DNA of 31,047 bases from a virus, in IMG/VR virus record IMGVR_UViG_3300032278_000074, positions 1 through 31,047 of that record; one strand, given 5' to 3'. Below are positions 1 to 7,550 of the stretch, one piece after another (position 1 is the first letter of the stretch; every line of letters starts with the position of its first letter). Under the pieces are notes generated by a model. It was not told the DNA's origin. It ran no database searches and worked only from the letters and a program-made list of their open reading frames with translations. The translations under genes and the position numbers were made by a program.

Positions 1-10
1 GGTAATGCGG
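1..10. repeat. 10-bp direct terminal repeat (left copy)
   Basis: The first ten bases, GGTAATGCGG, recur exactly as the last ten bases (31038-31047). Joining the ends through one copy gives a sensible gene layout: the late operon runs from 29.9 kb through the junction into parB and terminase. A short exact terminal repeat just upstream of a lambda-type terminase fits filled-in 5' cohesive ends (cos), or closure of a circular assembly. The sequence alone cannot separate these. Confidence 0.6.
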
Positions 11-56
11 CGCGATAAAATTTTAGCGACAGGAATTTGAAAGGCCATTTCGTTTC

Positions 57-680
57 GTGGAAATTGAACTTGTAACCCTAGATAAGATTATTCCCTACGC
101 CCGAAACCCGCGTAAAAATGCGTTAGCTGTGGCCAATGTCGCTTCCAGCATTAAGGAATTTGGGTGGAGGCAACCCATAGTCGTCGATAGCGAAATGGTT
201 GTCGTCGCTGGGCATACCCGCCTTGAGGCGGCGCATTGTTTGGGTGTGGATAAAGTCCCGGTTCATGTTGCAAGAAATTTATCTGTTGAACAAATCAAGG
301 CTTACAGGCTGGCGGACAATAGAACGGGTCAGGACGCGGAGTGGGACCATGAACTTTTATCGCTGGAATTGACCGATTTAAGCGACGCTGATTTTAATTT
401 GGACTTCACTGGATTTACTGACAACGAATTAACGGATCTTTTAAACTACAAACCCAGCATTAATGAACTTTATCCAGACGGTGAAAAGGGCAGTTTACAA
501 GGGCTTTTGGCGGAAAGCCACATGGCGGTTCACACTTACCCGGAGAAAAATTTTATCGCGTTGGATATCTTCACTTGTGGTAATGAGGGCGAACCGTATA
601 GCGTGGTTGATTATTTCCGCGAAAAACTTGATGTTGTTTCTTATAGTATAAACATTATACCGCGTGGAAGAACGCTTTAA
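57..680 (+). CDS. ParB-domain protein fused to C-terminal half of AdoMet decarboxylase (SpeD-like)
   Basis: Two-domain protein of 207 aa with a GTG start; the frame is closed upstream at 24-26 and no earlier start exists. Residues 1-130 are a phage-type ParB/sulfiredoxin-like domain, with ARNPRKN at 15-21, the VVAGHTRLEAA signature at about 49-59 and RLADNRT at 84-90. Residues 138-207 match the alpha-chain half of bacterial S-adenosylmethionine decarboxylase. They include the E153-S154 self-cleavage pair in LLAESH, then H159 and C174 at +5 and +20 from the serine, the spacing of S63/H68/C83 in the Thermotoga maritima enzyme, plus HTYPE. A PxGxxG remnant lies at 140-145, but the N-terminal half of SpeD is absent. 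In related phages a ParB domain at this place is commonly fused to a DNA methyltransferase. Small terminase follows 16 nt downstream. Domain identities are secure; activity (pyruvoyl formation, decarboxylation or DNA binding) is unknown. Confidence 0.85.
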   Translation: MEIELVTLDKIIPYARNPRKNALAVANVASSIKEFGWRQPIVVDSEMVVVAGHTRLEAAHCLGVDKVPVHVARNLSVEQIKAYRLADNRTGQDAEWDHELLSLELTDLSDADFNLDFTGFTDNELTDLLNYKPSINELYPDGEKGSLQGLLAESHMAVHTYPEKNFIALDIFTCGNEGEPYSVVDYFREKLDVVSYSINIIPRGRTL

Positions 681-696
681 TTTTACAAGAAAAAAA

Positions 697-1287
697 ATGC
701 CTAACCCTTCGACTCATTCTTTAAACACCATTGCGAAGCTGCTGGATTTATCGCCCCGGCGAGTGCAACAACTTAGCAAGGAAGGTATTATCCCGCGCAG
801 TGAACGGGGACGTTATGAACTGGTTCCAAGCGTTCGCGGATACGTTAATTACCTTCGTGAACGCTCAATAGATAACGGGTCGAGTGTTGTGTCATTGGAT
901 GACGCCCGGAAAAGAAAAACCAACGCCGAAGCTGAAATGGCCGAAATTGAATTAGCCAAAGCCCGTGCCAGCGTGGTCAATATTAGGGACGTTCGAAAAC
1001 AATGGGACAAAGTTATGGGCGAATGCCGGACCCGTATATTGGCCTTACCTACAATACTCGCCCCCGTTGTCGCCCCTGAAACGGAATTGCAAATTGTCAA
1101 GGAGCTTATGGAAAACAGTGTCAACAAAGCCCTCGGAGAGCTTGCCCAAGGAATTTCGCACACACACAGACGCCCTTCAAAGTCTGCAAAATCTGGCAAG
1201 CCTAACGCTCGAAAAAATGGCACCCCCGCCGCGACTAACGATCAGCGAGTGGGCGGAAAGGGAACGGAAACTATCCCCGGAAGCTAG
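697..1287 (+). CDS. Terminase small subunit (Nu1-like)
   Basis: Predicted 196-aa small terminase that recognises the packaging site and delivers DNA to the large subunit. The N-terminal ~60 residues form a winged-HTH/MerR-like DNA-binding unit (AKLLDLSPRRVQQLSKEGII), as in lambda gpNu1. A charged helix with ARKRKTNAEAEMAEIELAKA follows, and then a helical assembly region. Length is close to lambda Nu1 (181 aa). ATG 697 is preferred over the upstream GTG at 664, which would overlap the ParB-SpeD gene; neither has a clear ribosome-binding site. The last ~48 residues are low-complexity, basic and overlap the terL frame by 146 nt, so they may be an unconstrained tail. Confidence 0.8.
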   Translation: MPNPSTHSLNTIAKLLDLSPRRVQQLSKEGIIPRSERGRYELVPSVRGYVNYLRERSIDNGSSVVSLDDARKRKTNAEAEMAEIELAKARASVVNIRDVRKQWDKVMGECRTRILALPTILAPVVAPETELQIVKELMENSVNKALGELAQGISHTHRRPSKSAKSGKPNARKNGTPAATNDQRVGGKGTETIPGS

Positions 1288-3004
1288 CGCCCTCCCCGGT
1301 GCTTGGGTAACCGTGCCTTACCAGAAAGGGATAATGGACACTATTAGCGACCCGGCTGTTCCACGGGTTGTCATTATGTCCAGTTCTCAGGTTGGGAAAA
1401 CGGAAATTTTATTGAACACGATTGGATTTTATGCGGTTTATGACCCGGCCCCAATCTTGTGTTTACAACCGACGCTGAGTATGGCTCAAGCGTTTTCCAA
1501 GGATCGTTTATCGCCGATGATCCGGGATACGAAAACATTATCAGAAAGGGTGCAGGACCCGCGGTCAAGGGATAGTGGGAACACGACGTTACACAAGGTT
1601 TACACGGGCGGTCACATTTCGATTGCTGGATCAAACAGTAGCGCAAGTCTCGCGTCGCGGCCTATCCGAATTTTATTGTGTGATGAAATTGACCGTTATC
1701 CGTTGTCGGCTGGAACGGAAGGCGACCCGATTTCCTTGGCCCAAAAACGAACGCAAAATTTTATCAACCGAAAAACGGTGATGGTCTCAACCCCTACAAT
1801 CCGGGGGGCGAGCCGTATTGAAAGCGCGTTTGAAAATTCGGATCAAAGATATTTTTACGTTCCTTGTGAAGATTGCGGGGAATTTCAGACCCTAGTTTGG
1901 CAAAACGTGCAGTGGCCTAAGTCTAGACCAAACGCCGCGGCGTATGTATGCGGCGCGTGTGGCACTGCGTGGGGCAACGCACAGCGGCTTCGGTCTCTGC
2001 GTGTGGGTGTGTGGCGGTCAACAAAGCCATACGATGGGATTGCGGGTTTTTTTTTAAATGGCCTTTATAGCCCTTGGATTTCATTAGGCGAGGCGGCAAA
2101 GGATTTTCTGGAAGCCAAGAAACTTCCCGAAACCTTGAGAGTGTTCATCAACACTTATTTAGCCGAAACCTACGAGGAGGAAGGCGAAGGGCTAGAATCT
2201 GTTTTCTTGGAAGACCGCCAAGAGGAAGAGGATTGGAGGGGGTTACTGCCTGAAAATGTCGTGCTTTTGACAATGGGTGTTGACTGCCAGAAAGACCGTT
2301 TTGAATATGAGATTGTGGGTTGGGGCCGCGAGGAAGAAAGCTGGTCTATTGATTATGGAATTATTTATGGCGACCCCAGTGGACCGAAAATTTGGGACGA
2401 ACTAGACGTCATAATAAAGACACAATATAAACATCCGATGGGCGTCGACTTACCTATTAGGTGTTGCTGTATAGACAGCGGCGGTCATTACACCCAATCC
2501 GTCTACAACTTTGTCAGGCCCCGCGAAGGCCGCAGGGTGTTCGCTATTAAGGGCGTTGGCGGGGAAGGCCGTGCGTTAATGGGGCGACCCTCGACATCGA
2601 ATATTGGAAAAATCCGATTGTTCCCGGTGGGCGTTGATACGGCGAAAGAGCTTTTTTATTCGCGTCTGAAAATAGCAGATTTCGGACCCGGTTACTGTCA
2701 TTTCCCGCAACGGGACACAGAATACTTTAAGCAATTAAGTTCGGAAAAAATTGTTACAAAATATTACAAAGGCCGACCCCGCCGCGAGTGGGTCAAGACA
2801 CGGACGCGGAATGAAGCCCTCGATGTCCGGGTCTATGCAACGGCGGCTTTCGCCTTATTGAATACAAATATCAATCATTTGGTTGACAGGTTTCATCAAC
2901 GCTTGAAAACGCGACCACCAGAACAAAACGAACCAGCCCAGCCGTTACGCCCCAGACCCCGGCGTCGAACTGGTCAAAGTTTTGTCAATTCATGGAATAA
3001 ATAA
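1142..3004 (+). CDS. Terminase large subunit (lambda gpA family)
   Basis: ATP-driven DNA packaging motor and nuclease, about 620 aa from a TTG start. It shows ISEWAERERKLSPE at the N terminus, as in lambda gpA, and a Walker A-like SSSQVGKT at about 80-87. A Walker B LLCDEID lies at about 178-184, four cysteines in CxxC pairs at about 242/245 and 270/273, and nuclease-domain acidic motifs (GVDCQKDRFEYE, CIDSGG, RNEALDVRVYA) in the C-terminal half. The usual first ATG would be 1217. TTG 1142 is chosen because GGAGAG lies just upstream and because the extra residues give the number seen before the conserved EWA motif in lambda gpA. The gene overlaps small terminase by 146 nt and abuts the next gene. 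Confidence 0.93.
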   Translation: MPKEFRTHTDALQSLQNLASLTLEKMAPPPRLTISEWAERERKLSPEASALPGAWVTVPYQKGIMDTISDPAVPRVVIMSSSQVGKTEILLNTIGFYAVYDPAPILCLQPTLSMAQAFSKDRLSPMIRDTKTLSERVQDPRSRDSGNTTLHKVYTGGHISIAGSNSSASLASRPIRILLCDEIDRYPLSAGTEGDPISLAQKRTQNFINRKTVMVSTPTIRGASRIESAFENSDQRYFYVPCEDCGEFQTLVWQNVQWPKSRPNAAAYVCGACGTAWGNAQRLRSLRVGVWRSTKPYDGIAGFFLNGLYSPWISLGEAAKDFLEAKKLPETLRVFINTYLAETYEEEGEGLESVFLEDRQEEEDWRGLLPENVVLLTMGVDCQKDRFEYEIVGWGREEESWSIDYGIIYGDPSGPKIWDELDVIIKTQYKHPMGVDLPIRCCCIDSGGHYTQSVYNFVRPREGRRVFAIKGVGGEGRALMGRPSTSNIGKIRLFPVGVDTAKELFYSRLKIADFGPGYCHFPQRDTEYFKQLSSEKIVTKYYKGRPRREWVKTRTRNEALDVRVYATAAFALLNTNINHLVDRFHQRLKTRPPEQNEPAQPLRPRPRRRTGQSFVNSWNK

Positions 3005-3589
3005 ATGGCCAATTTATTTGATACTGATAACGCCACGACCACAGAACCCGCCGAAATAATATCCGGGGATAGGCTGATATGGAAACGGACGGACTTGAAC
3101 ACAGACTATTCAAATAGCACTCATTCTTTGAAATACTCGGCGCGGCTAGAAGGCACGGGAAGTACGGAAATAGAAATAGCGGCCAGCGCAAGCAGTGATG
3201 ATTATCTCGTGGAAATTGCATCTGCGACAACGGCGAATTACACAGCGGGGGTTTATGTGTGGCAAGCGTACATCACCCGCACGAGCGATTCACAAAGACT
3301 GACGATTGACACGGGAACATGGGAGGTTATTGCCAACCGGGACGCTAATACAGCCGACCCGCGAAGTCACGCGAAACTGATGCTTGATAAAATAGAAAGT
3401 ATTCTTGAAGGCCGCGCCGGGTCGGACGTTGGAAGCTATAGCATTAACGGACGGTCATTGACCAAGCTATCAATAAGCGATCTTTTGGTTTGGCGGGATA
3501 GGTACAAGATTGAATTTTTGAGGGCGGTTCGTAAGGAACGGGCTAATAACGGGGTCGGCACTGGTGGTCAGGTGAAGGTGAGGTTTTAA
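3005..3589 (+). CDS. gpW-like head-tail connector with N-terminal beta domain
   Basis: Protein of 194 aa lying between large terminase and portal, where lambda encodes gpW. The C-terminal ~75 residues (SHAKLMLDKIESILEGR, then YSINGRSLTKLSISDLLVWRDRY and a basic tail) look like a gpW-type helix-turn-helix connector. The first ~110 residues are Ser/Thr-rich and beta-strand-like, with an EIEIAASASSDDYLVEIASA-type pattern, suggesting a small Ig-like or beta-sandwich module. It begins one base after the terminase stop. The connector role rests mainly on gene order and the C-terminal pattern; the N-terminal module is not recognised. Confidence 0.6.
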   Translation: MANLFDTDNATTTEPAEIISGDRLIWKRTDLNTDYSNSTHSLKYSARLEGTGSTEIEIAASASSDDYLVEIASATTANYTAGVYVWQAYITRTSDSQRLTIDTGTWEVIANRDANTADPRSHAKLMLDKIESILEGRAGSDVGSYSINGRSLTKLSISDLLVWRDRYKIEFLRAVRKERANNGVGTGGQVKVRF

Positions 3590-3591
3590 TC

Positions 3592-5055
3592 ATGCGCTGG
3601 TTTCAAAGAAAATCAAAAAAGAAATCCCGGCGGTCCTATGCAGGGATTAATACTGGCCGTTTGTTTGCGGACTTTGCGACAAGTACAACATCCGCTGACA
3701 GCGAATTAAAACCCGCTTTAAAAATACTCAGGAACCGTTGCCGGGAATTGGCGCGGAATGATGAATACGTTAAACGTTATTTACAACTTTTAAAAACAAA
3801 TGTTGTCGGCCCCGCCGGGGTGAACTTGCAAGCCAAGGCGCGGAACCCCGATGGCAAACTGGATTCGCCCGGTAATAAATTAATTGAAGCGGCTTGGTCG
3901 CAATGGGGCAAGCGTGGCAACTGCACAGCCGATGGGCGTTTAAGTTTTGTTGATTGTCAGCGCATGGTTGTCGAATCAATCGCCCGTGACGGCGAAGCCT
4001 TGGTGCGTTTGGTTCAGGGGGCGGATAATGGTGATAGGTTTGCGCTGGAATTTATTGAAGCGGATGTTCTGGACGAGGAATTAAATATTACATTGGACAA
4101 CGGAAATCAGGTTCGTATGGGTGTCGAAATTAATGGTTTTGGTCGCCCCCAAAGTTATTACTTATTGACTGAACATCCGGGCGACGGACAGTTTATAAAT
4201 GGTCACGGGCGCAAACATAAGCGCGTGGAAGCGGCTAGTTTACTTCATATTTATAGCCCGGAACGGCCACACCAAACACGGGGTGTCCCCCCACTTGCCG
4301 CCGCGATTAACCCGCTGAAAATGTTACATGGATACAGAGAAGCAGAGCTTGTCGCCAGCCGGGTCGGGGCGAGTGCAATGGGGATGATTACAACCCCGGA
4401 CGGGGACGGTTTCAGCGGGGATGAATACGAGGACAGCTATACACCATTGACAAACGCGGAGCCGGGTACGTTTCACAATTTGCCAGCCGGGGCTGACATT
4501 AAGATGTTCGACCCCCAGCATCCGACAACCGCCTTCGGGGTTTTTCATAAAAGCGTTTTACGCGGCGTGGCGAGCAGTTTAGGTATTTCGTACGCCGCTT
4601 TAGCTAGTGACTTGGAAAGCGTGAATTATAGTTCGATCCGTCAAGGTGCTTTGGATGAGCGTGACAATTATCGGACACAACAAACCTTTTTGATTGAACA
4701 TTTTCTGGAGCCAGTTTTTAGGGCGTGGCTGGGATCGGCTATGTCGTTCGGGGCGTTAAATATACCCATTACCCGTTATGATAAATTTGCGGACAGCGTG
4801 ATTTACAGGCCGCGAGGATTTAGCTGGATTGACCCCTTGAAAGAAATCCAAGCGAACGCCTTGGGAATTCAAAACGGGTTGTTGAGTATGCAGGACGTCG
4901 CGTCGAATTACGGGCGCGAAATCGAGGAAGTGTTCGAACAAATTGAACGCGAAAAAGAATTGGCGGAAAGCCATAACATATCGCTGGCTTTCCAGCCTTT
5001 TGGAATTAAAGCTCCAGCGCAACCTATCGTCGACAATGAGGAACCCAATGAGTGA
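3592..5055 (+). CDS. Portal protein (lambda gpB family)
   Basis: Dodecameric portal at the capsid vertex through which DNA enters and to which the tail connects; 487 aa. It has the typical lambda-portal start, with a basic N terminus followed by helices RCRELARNDEYVKRYLQLLKTNVVG and PAGVNLQAKA. A central SIARDGEALVRL stretch, RPHQTRGVPPLAAAI and SYAALASDLESVNYSSIRQG, all characteristic of Phage_portal_2 members, follow. The ATG has GAGG upstream. The stop overlaps the start of the protease-capsid gene (ATGAGTGA), implying translational coupling. Confidence 0.93.
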   Translation: MRWFQRKSKKKSRRSYAGINTGRLFADFATSTTSADSELKPALKILRNRCRELARNDEYVKRYLQLLKTNVVGPAGVNLQAKARNPDGKLDSPGNKLIEAAWSQWGKRGNCTADGRLSFVDCQRMVVESIARDGEALVRLVQGADNGDRFALEFIEADVLDEELNITLDNGNQVRMGVEINGFGRPQSYYLLTEHPGDGQFINGHGRKHKRVEAASLLHIYSPERPHQTRGVPPLAAAINPLKMLHGYREAELVASRVGASAMGMITTPDGDGFSGDEYEDSYTPLTNAEPGTFHNLPAGADIKMFDPQHPTTAFGVFHKSVLRGVASSLGISYAALASDLESVNYSSIRQGALDERDNYRTQQTFLIEHFLEPVFRAWLGSAMSFGALNIPITRYDKFADSVIYRPRGFSWIDPLKEIQANALGIQNGLLSMQDVASNYGREIEEVFEQIEREKELAESHNISLAFQPFGIKAPAQPIVDNEEPNE

Positions 5056-6967
5056 AGAACACATTGAGACACCCAAGGAGGAGTCAAGCCCTGATACGCA
5101 TAGGGACATTGCTTCTGAAAACAAAGATTCAATTATTAAAGACCGGGATATTGATTTTGAAATTCAGCATCGGTCTATTGAGGTAGAACCCGATTTTATT
5201 AAGGAAGAGGAGCGGCGGGTTGATATTTCAGTTTCATCCGAAGCCCCGGTCGAACGCTCTTTCGGGACGGAAATTTTATCACATAGCGAGGACAGTATTG
5301 ATCTCAGTTTTTTGGGATCAGGTAATGCCCCGTTATTGCTGGATCACGATATGCGCCAGCAAATAGGAATCGTTGAAAAGGTCAACATCGACGACGGTGA
5401 GCGTCGTTTACGCGCAACTGTGCGTTTTGGAAAAAACCCACAAGCGGATGAAGCCTTTAAAGACGTGGCAGACGGGATTCGAAAAAATATTAGTGTCGGA
5501 TACCGAATTGACGAGTTAAACCAAAGTGAGCGCGAAAATGAGACCGTTTTTGTTGCGGATCGGTGGACCCCTTTAGAGGTGTCTTTGGTTGCCATAGGCG
5601 CGGACCAGACAGTCGGCGTCGGACGCTCGGCAGAAATTATTCAACAACAACCCACTGTTCCACAGGAGGAAAACACTATGGAACCACAAGTCGAAATTAA
5701 CGTCGATGAAGCTCGCGCAGAAGCGGCTCGGGACGCTACACAAAACTATGCCAAGCAAGTCAGGGAAATTCTGGCTCTTGGCGCAAAACATAACCGCCGG
5801 GATTTGGCAGAGGAAAGCATTTCTAAAAATCTTTCCATTGAACAATTCCGTGGCGTTTTGTTGCAAGAAATTGGCGATGCAAAACCTTTGGAAGTTGCAG
5901 AACCTGACCTCACCCCGCGTGAGCAAAAAAGCTATTCTTTAATGAAAGCAATTCGCGCCGCGGCTAGCAATGATTGGCGCGAAGCTGGTTTCGAAAGAGA
6001 AGTGTCTGACGAAATTGGCCGGGTTTCTGGACGGACACCCAAGGGCTTTTTCGTACCTTCGCACGCATGGTCACAACGTGATTTGATTGTGGGTGCCGAC
6101 GGAGATGGCGGACACTTGAAAGGCGTGGATCATCTGGGCGGTGAATTTATTGAAGCCTTGAGGTCCCGGCTCGTTGTTGGGTCAATGGGGGCGAGAATTA
6201 TGTCAGGCCTTCAGGGGGATGTTTCCATTCCGAAAATGACAGCCGCGGCAAGTGCGGCTTTTGTTGCAGAAAATAATGCTGTTTCTGAACAAAATCAGAC
6301 CTTCGGTGAATTGGCCCTTGCCCCTAAAACGCTCGGGGTGATGACAGATATATCTAGGAAACTCCTCCTGCAAAGTGACCCTTCGGCGGAAGCAATTGTT
6401 CGTAATGATCTTTTAAATGCCGTCGCAGCCAAGATAGAAGACGTGGCAATCGAAGGTTCAGGATCGAACGAACCCACTGGAATAACGAAAACGAGCGGTA
6501 TTGGATCGGTGGCCATCGGCACGAATGGCGGTCCACCCACTTTCGCTTCTGTGGTCAATTTGGTGAAAGAAGTTGAGCAGGATAATGCCGCAATTTCCGA
6601 CAGCATGGGTTATTTAACCAACTCCAAGGTGAAGGCTAAACTTTCATCCACGGCGAAGGTTAGTTCATCGGACAGCGTTATGATTTTGGATGCGCCTTGG
6701 ACCGAACTTTATGGTTATAAATTTGGTGTGACGAACCATGTTCCTAGTGACCTTACGAAGGGAAGCACTTCTGGAACTTGCTCGGCAATAATCTTCGGTG
6801 ATTTCTCAAACATTATATTGGCTTTCTGGTCAAGCCCTGACATTCTTATTGACCCTTATACCAATTCTTCAAAGGGCGGCACACGCGTCGTTGTTTTTCA
6901 GGATTGCGATGTTGGAGTCAGACACGCACAGGCGTTCGCGGCTTGCTTGGATTACACAACTACATAA
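5048..6967 (+). CDS. Prohead protease-major capsid protein fusion (HK97 fold)
   Basis: One open frame of 639 aa joins a maturation protease to the major capsid protein. Residues ~60-195 form the HK97 prohead-protease domain: ISVSSEAPVERSFG, LLLDHD with catalytic H100, NISVGYRI with catalytic S149, and WTPLEVSLVAIGAD. Residues ~211-320 are a helical, charged scaffold (delta-like) segment. From ~330 the HK97 capsid fold follows, with a GGEFIEALRSRLVVGSMGAR-type N-arm region, LAPKTLGVMTDISRKLL and a C-terminal GVRHAQAFA. ATG 5048 is chosen over 4943 and 5036 because GAGGAA precedes it; it overlaps the portal stop. An internal in-frame start at 5678 is listed separately. Confidence 0.92.
   Translation: MSEEHIETPKEESSPDTHRDIASENKDSIIKDRDIDFEIQHRSIEVEPDFIKEEERRVDISVSSEAPVERSFGTEILSHSEDSIDLSFLGSGNAPLLLDHDMRQQIGIVEKVNIDDGERRLRATVRFGKNPQADEAFKDVADGIRKNISVGYRIDELNQSERENETVFVADRWTPLEVSLVAIGADQTVGVGRSAEIIQQQPTVPQEENTMEPQVEINVDEARAEAARDATQNYAKQVREILALGAKHNRRDLAEESISKNLSIEQFRGVLLQEIGDAKPLEVAEPDLTPREQKSYSLMKAIRAAASNDWREAGFEREVSDEIGRVSGRTPKGFFVPSHAWSQRDLIVGADGDGGHLKGVDHLGGEFIEALRSRLVVGSMGARIMSGLQGDVSIPKMTAAASAAFVAENNAVSEQNQTFGELALAPKTLGVMTDISRKLLLQSDPSAEAIVRNDLLNAVAAKIEDVAIEGSGSNEPTGITKTSGIGSVAIGTNGGPPTFASVVNLVKEVEQDNAAISDSMGYLTNSKVKAKLSSTAKVSSSDSVMILDAPWTELYGYKFGVTNHVPSDLTKGSTSGTCSAIIFGDFSNIILAFWSSPDILIDPYTNSSKGGTRVVVFQDCDVGVRHAQAFAACLDYTTT
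5678..6967 (+). CDS. Major capsid protein from internal start (scaffold + capsid)
   Basis: In-frame internal translation start within the protease-capsid fusion. A perfect Shine-Dalgarno AGGAGGA (5664-5670) sits 7 nt before ATG 5678 (residue 211 of the fusion), exactly at the domain border. The resulting 429-aa protein starts with a helical, acidic/basic delta-like segment and continues as the complete HK97-fold capsid subunit. Hundreds of capsid subunits but few proteases are needed per head, so a strong internal start would set the ratio, much as lambda nests Nu3 within C. The ribosome-binding site and frame are visible; the use of both starts is inferred. Confidence 0.75.
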   Translation: MEPQVEINVDEARAEAARDATQNYAKQVREILALGAKHNRRDLAEESISKNLSIEQFRGVLLQEIGDAKPLEVAEPDLTPREQKSYSLMKAIRAAASNDWREAGFEREVSDEIGRVSGRTPKGFFVPSHAWSQRDLIVGADGDGGHLKGVDHLGGEFIEALRSRLVVGSMGARIMSGLQGDVSIPKMTAAASAAFVAENNAVSEQNQTFGELALAPKTLGVMTDISRKLLLQSDPSAEAIVRNDLLNAVAAKIEDVAIEGSGSNEPTGITKTSGIGSVAIGTNGGPPTFASVVNLVKEVEQDNAAISDSMGYLTNSKVKAKLSSTAKVSSSDSVMILDAPWTELYGYKFGVTNHVPSDLTKGSTSGTCSAIIFGDFSNIILAFWSSPDILIDPYTNSSKGGTRVVVFQDCDVGVRHAQAFAACLDYTTT

Positions 6968-6978
6968 CAAGAAAGGCG

Positions 6979-6998
6979 GGGCCGGGTTTTCTCGGCCC
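6979..6998 (+). terminator. Hairpin after capsid gene (weak terminator or mRNA stabiliser)
   Basis: A perfect 6-bp GC stem GGGCCG/CGGCCC encloses an 8-nt loop GGTTTTCT, 11 nt after the capsid stop codon. The following sequence (TTCCACTTT) is only mildly T-rich, so it is a weak intrinsic terminator at best. It may instead protect the capsid mRNA 3' end or attenuate transcription into the connector and tail genes. Confidence 0.4.
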
Positions 6999-7023
6999 TT
7001 CCACTTTCCAGAATGAGGAAAAT

Positions 7024-7239
7024 ATGAAAATTAAAATTACACGCGACTGCGCTATTGGAGGCGAACACATTGAGGCCGGGACGGTTTTGGATTTGCAAGA
7101 ACGGGATGCCATCAGCATCATCAATATGGGTAAAGGCCAGCCGGATGAAATTAAGAAAAAATCGGACGACCGAAGTGTTGGTCTGGATAGCGATAATTCA
7201 GCGGCGTTGATTAAACGCTCCCGCAAAACGAAAAAATAA
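7024..7239 (+). CDS. Small head-associated protein, unknown
   Basis: Protein of 71 aa between capsid and connector genes. Residues 1-50 form a compact beta-rich unit (KIKITRDCAIGGEHIEAGTV, then LDLQERDAISIINMGKG) followed by a charged, likely disordered tail ending RSRKTKK. Small proteins with this 'G-x-x-x-x-x-G-x-x-x-D-L' layout are common right after phage capsid genes; head decoration or completion is a guess from position. ATG 7024 has a good GAGGAA upstream, so the longer in-frame ORF from 6904 is not used. The stop overlaps the next ATG (TAATG). Confidence 0.7.
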   Translation: MKIKITRDCAIGGEHIEAGTVLDLQERDAISIINMGKGQPDEIKKKSDDRSVGLDSDNSAALIKRSRKTKK

Positions 7240-7547
7240 TGGCAATTGAAACTGATGTTGAACGTGCGGTTTTTTTTAACACAGATGATTTCGGTGTCGC
7301 GGGAACTTATACGCCAAGCGGCGGTAGTGCCTCGACGGTCAATGGAATTTTTGACAAGGATTTTTCACTGGTCGAAGTCGGCAATCAAGTCGGTCTGGAA
7401 TCAAATGACCCGCGGTTTTTGTGCCGTTCATCGGACGTTCCGTCGGTGGCTTCTGGCGATACGTTGGTGGTGAATTCCGTGACGTACACCATTCGCAATA
7501 TAGAAGACGACGGACAGGGAATGACAACTTTGGCTCTTGAGGCTTAA
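7239..7547 (+). CDS. Head-tail joining protein (gpFII-like)
   Basis: Protein of 102 aa with a beta-strand pattern typical of gpFII / Gifsy-2-type head-tail joining proteins. It has an N-terminal VFFNTDDFGVAGTYTPSGG motif, an SSDVPSVASGDTLVVNSVTY segment and a terminal YTIRNIEDDGQGMTTLALE strand. These proteins close the head at the portal and make the tail-docking interface. Position (after capsid, before tail terminator) agrees. Its start overlaps the preceding stop by one base. Confidence 0.75.
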   Translation: MAIETDVERAVFFNTDDFGVAGTYTPSGGSASTVNGIFDKDFSLVEVGNQVGLESNDPRFLCRSSDVPSVASGDTLVVNSVTYTIRNIEDDGQGMTTLALEA

Positions 7548-7550
7548 CAA

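Noticed and set aside
245-253. TGTGGATAA, a perfect reverse-complement DnaA box inside the ParB domain
   Set aside because: Only one consensus box was noticed, inside a coding region. One such 9-mer on either strand of 31 kb is not surprising, so it is not called an origin.
57-680. Plasmid-type ParB partition gene
   Set aside because: There is no ParA partner or parS-like repeat, and the short phage-type domain next to terminase is a known phage architecture; plasmid partition is not supported.
2045-2057. Run of T in the large terminase gene as a possible slippage or assembly error
   Set aside because: The frame stays open and the translation (GFFLNGLYSPW) reads as normal gpA sequence on both sides.
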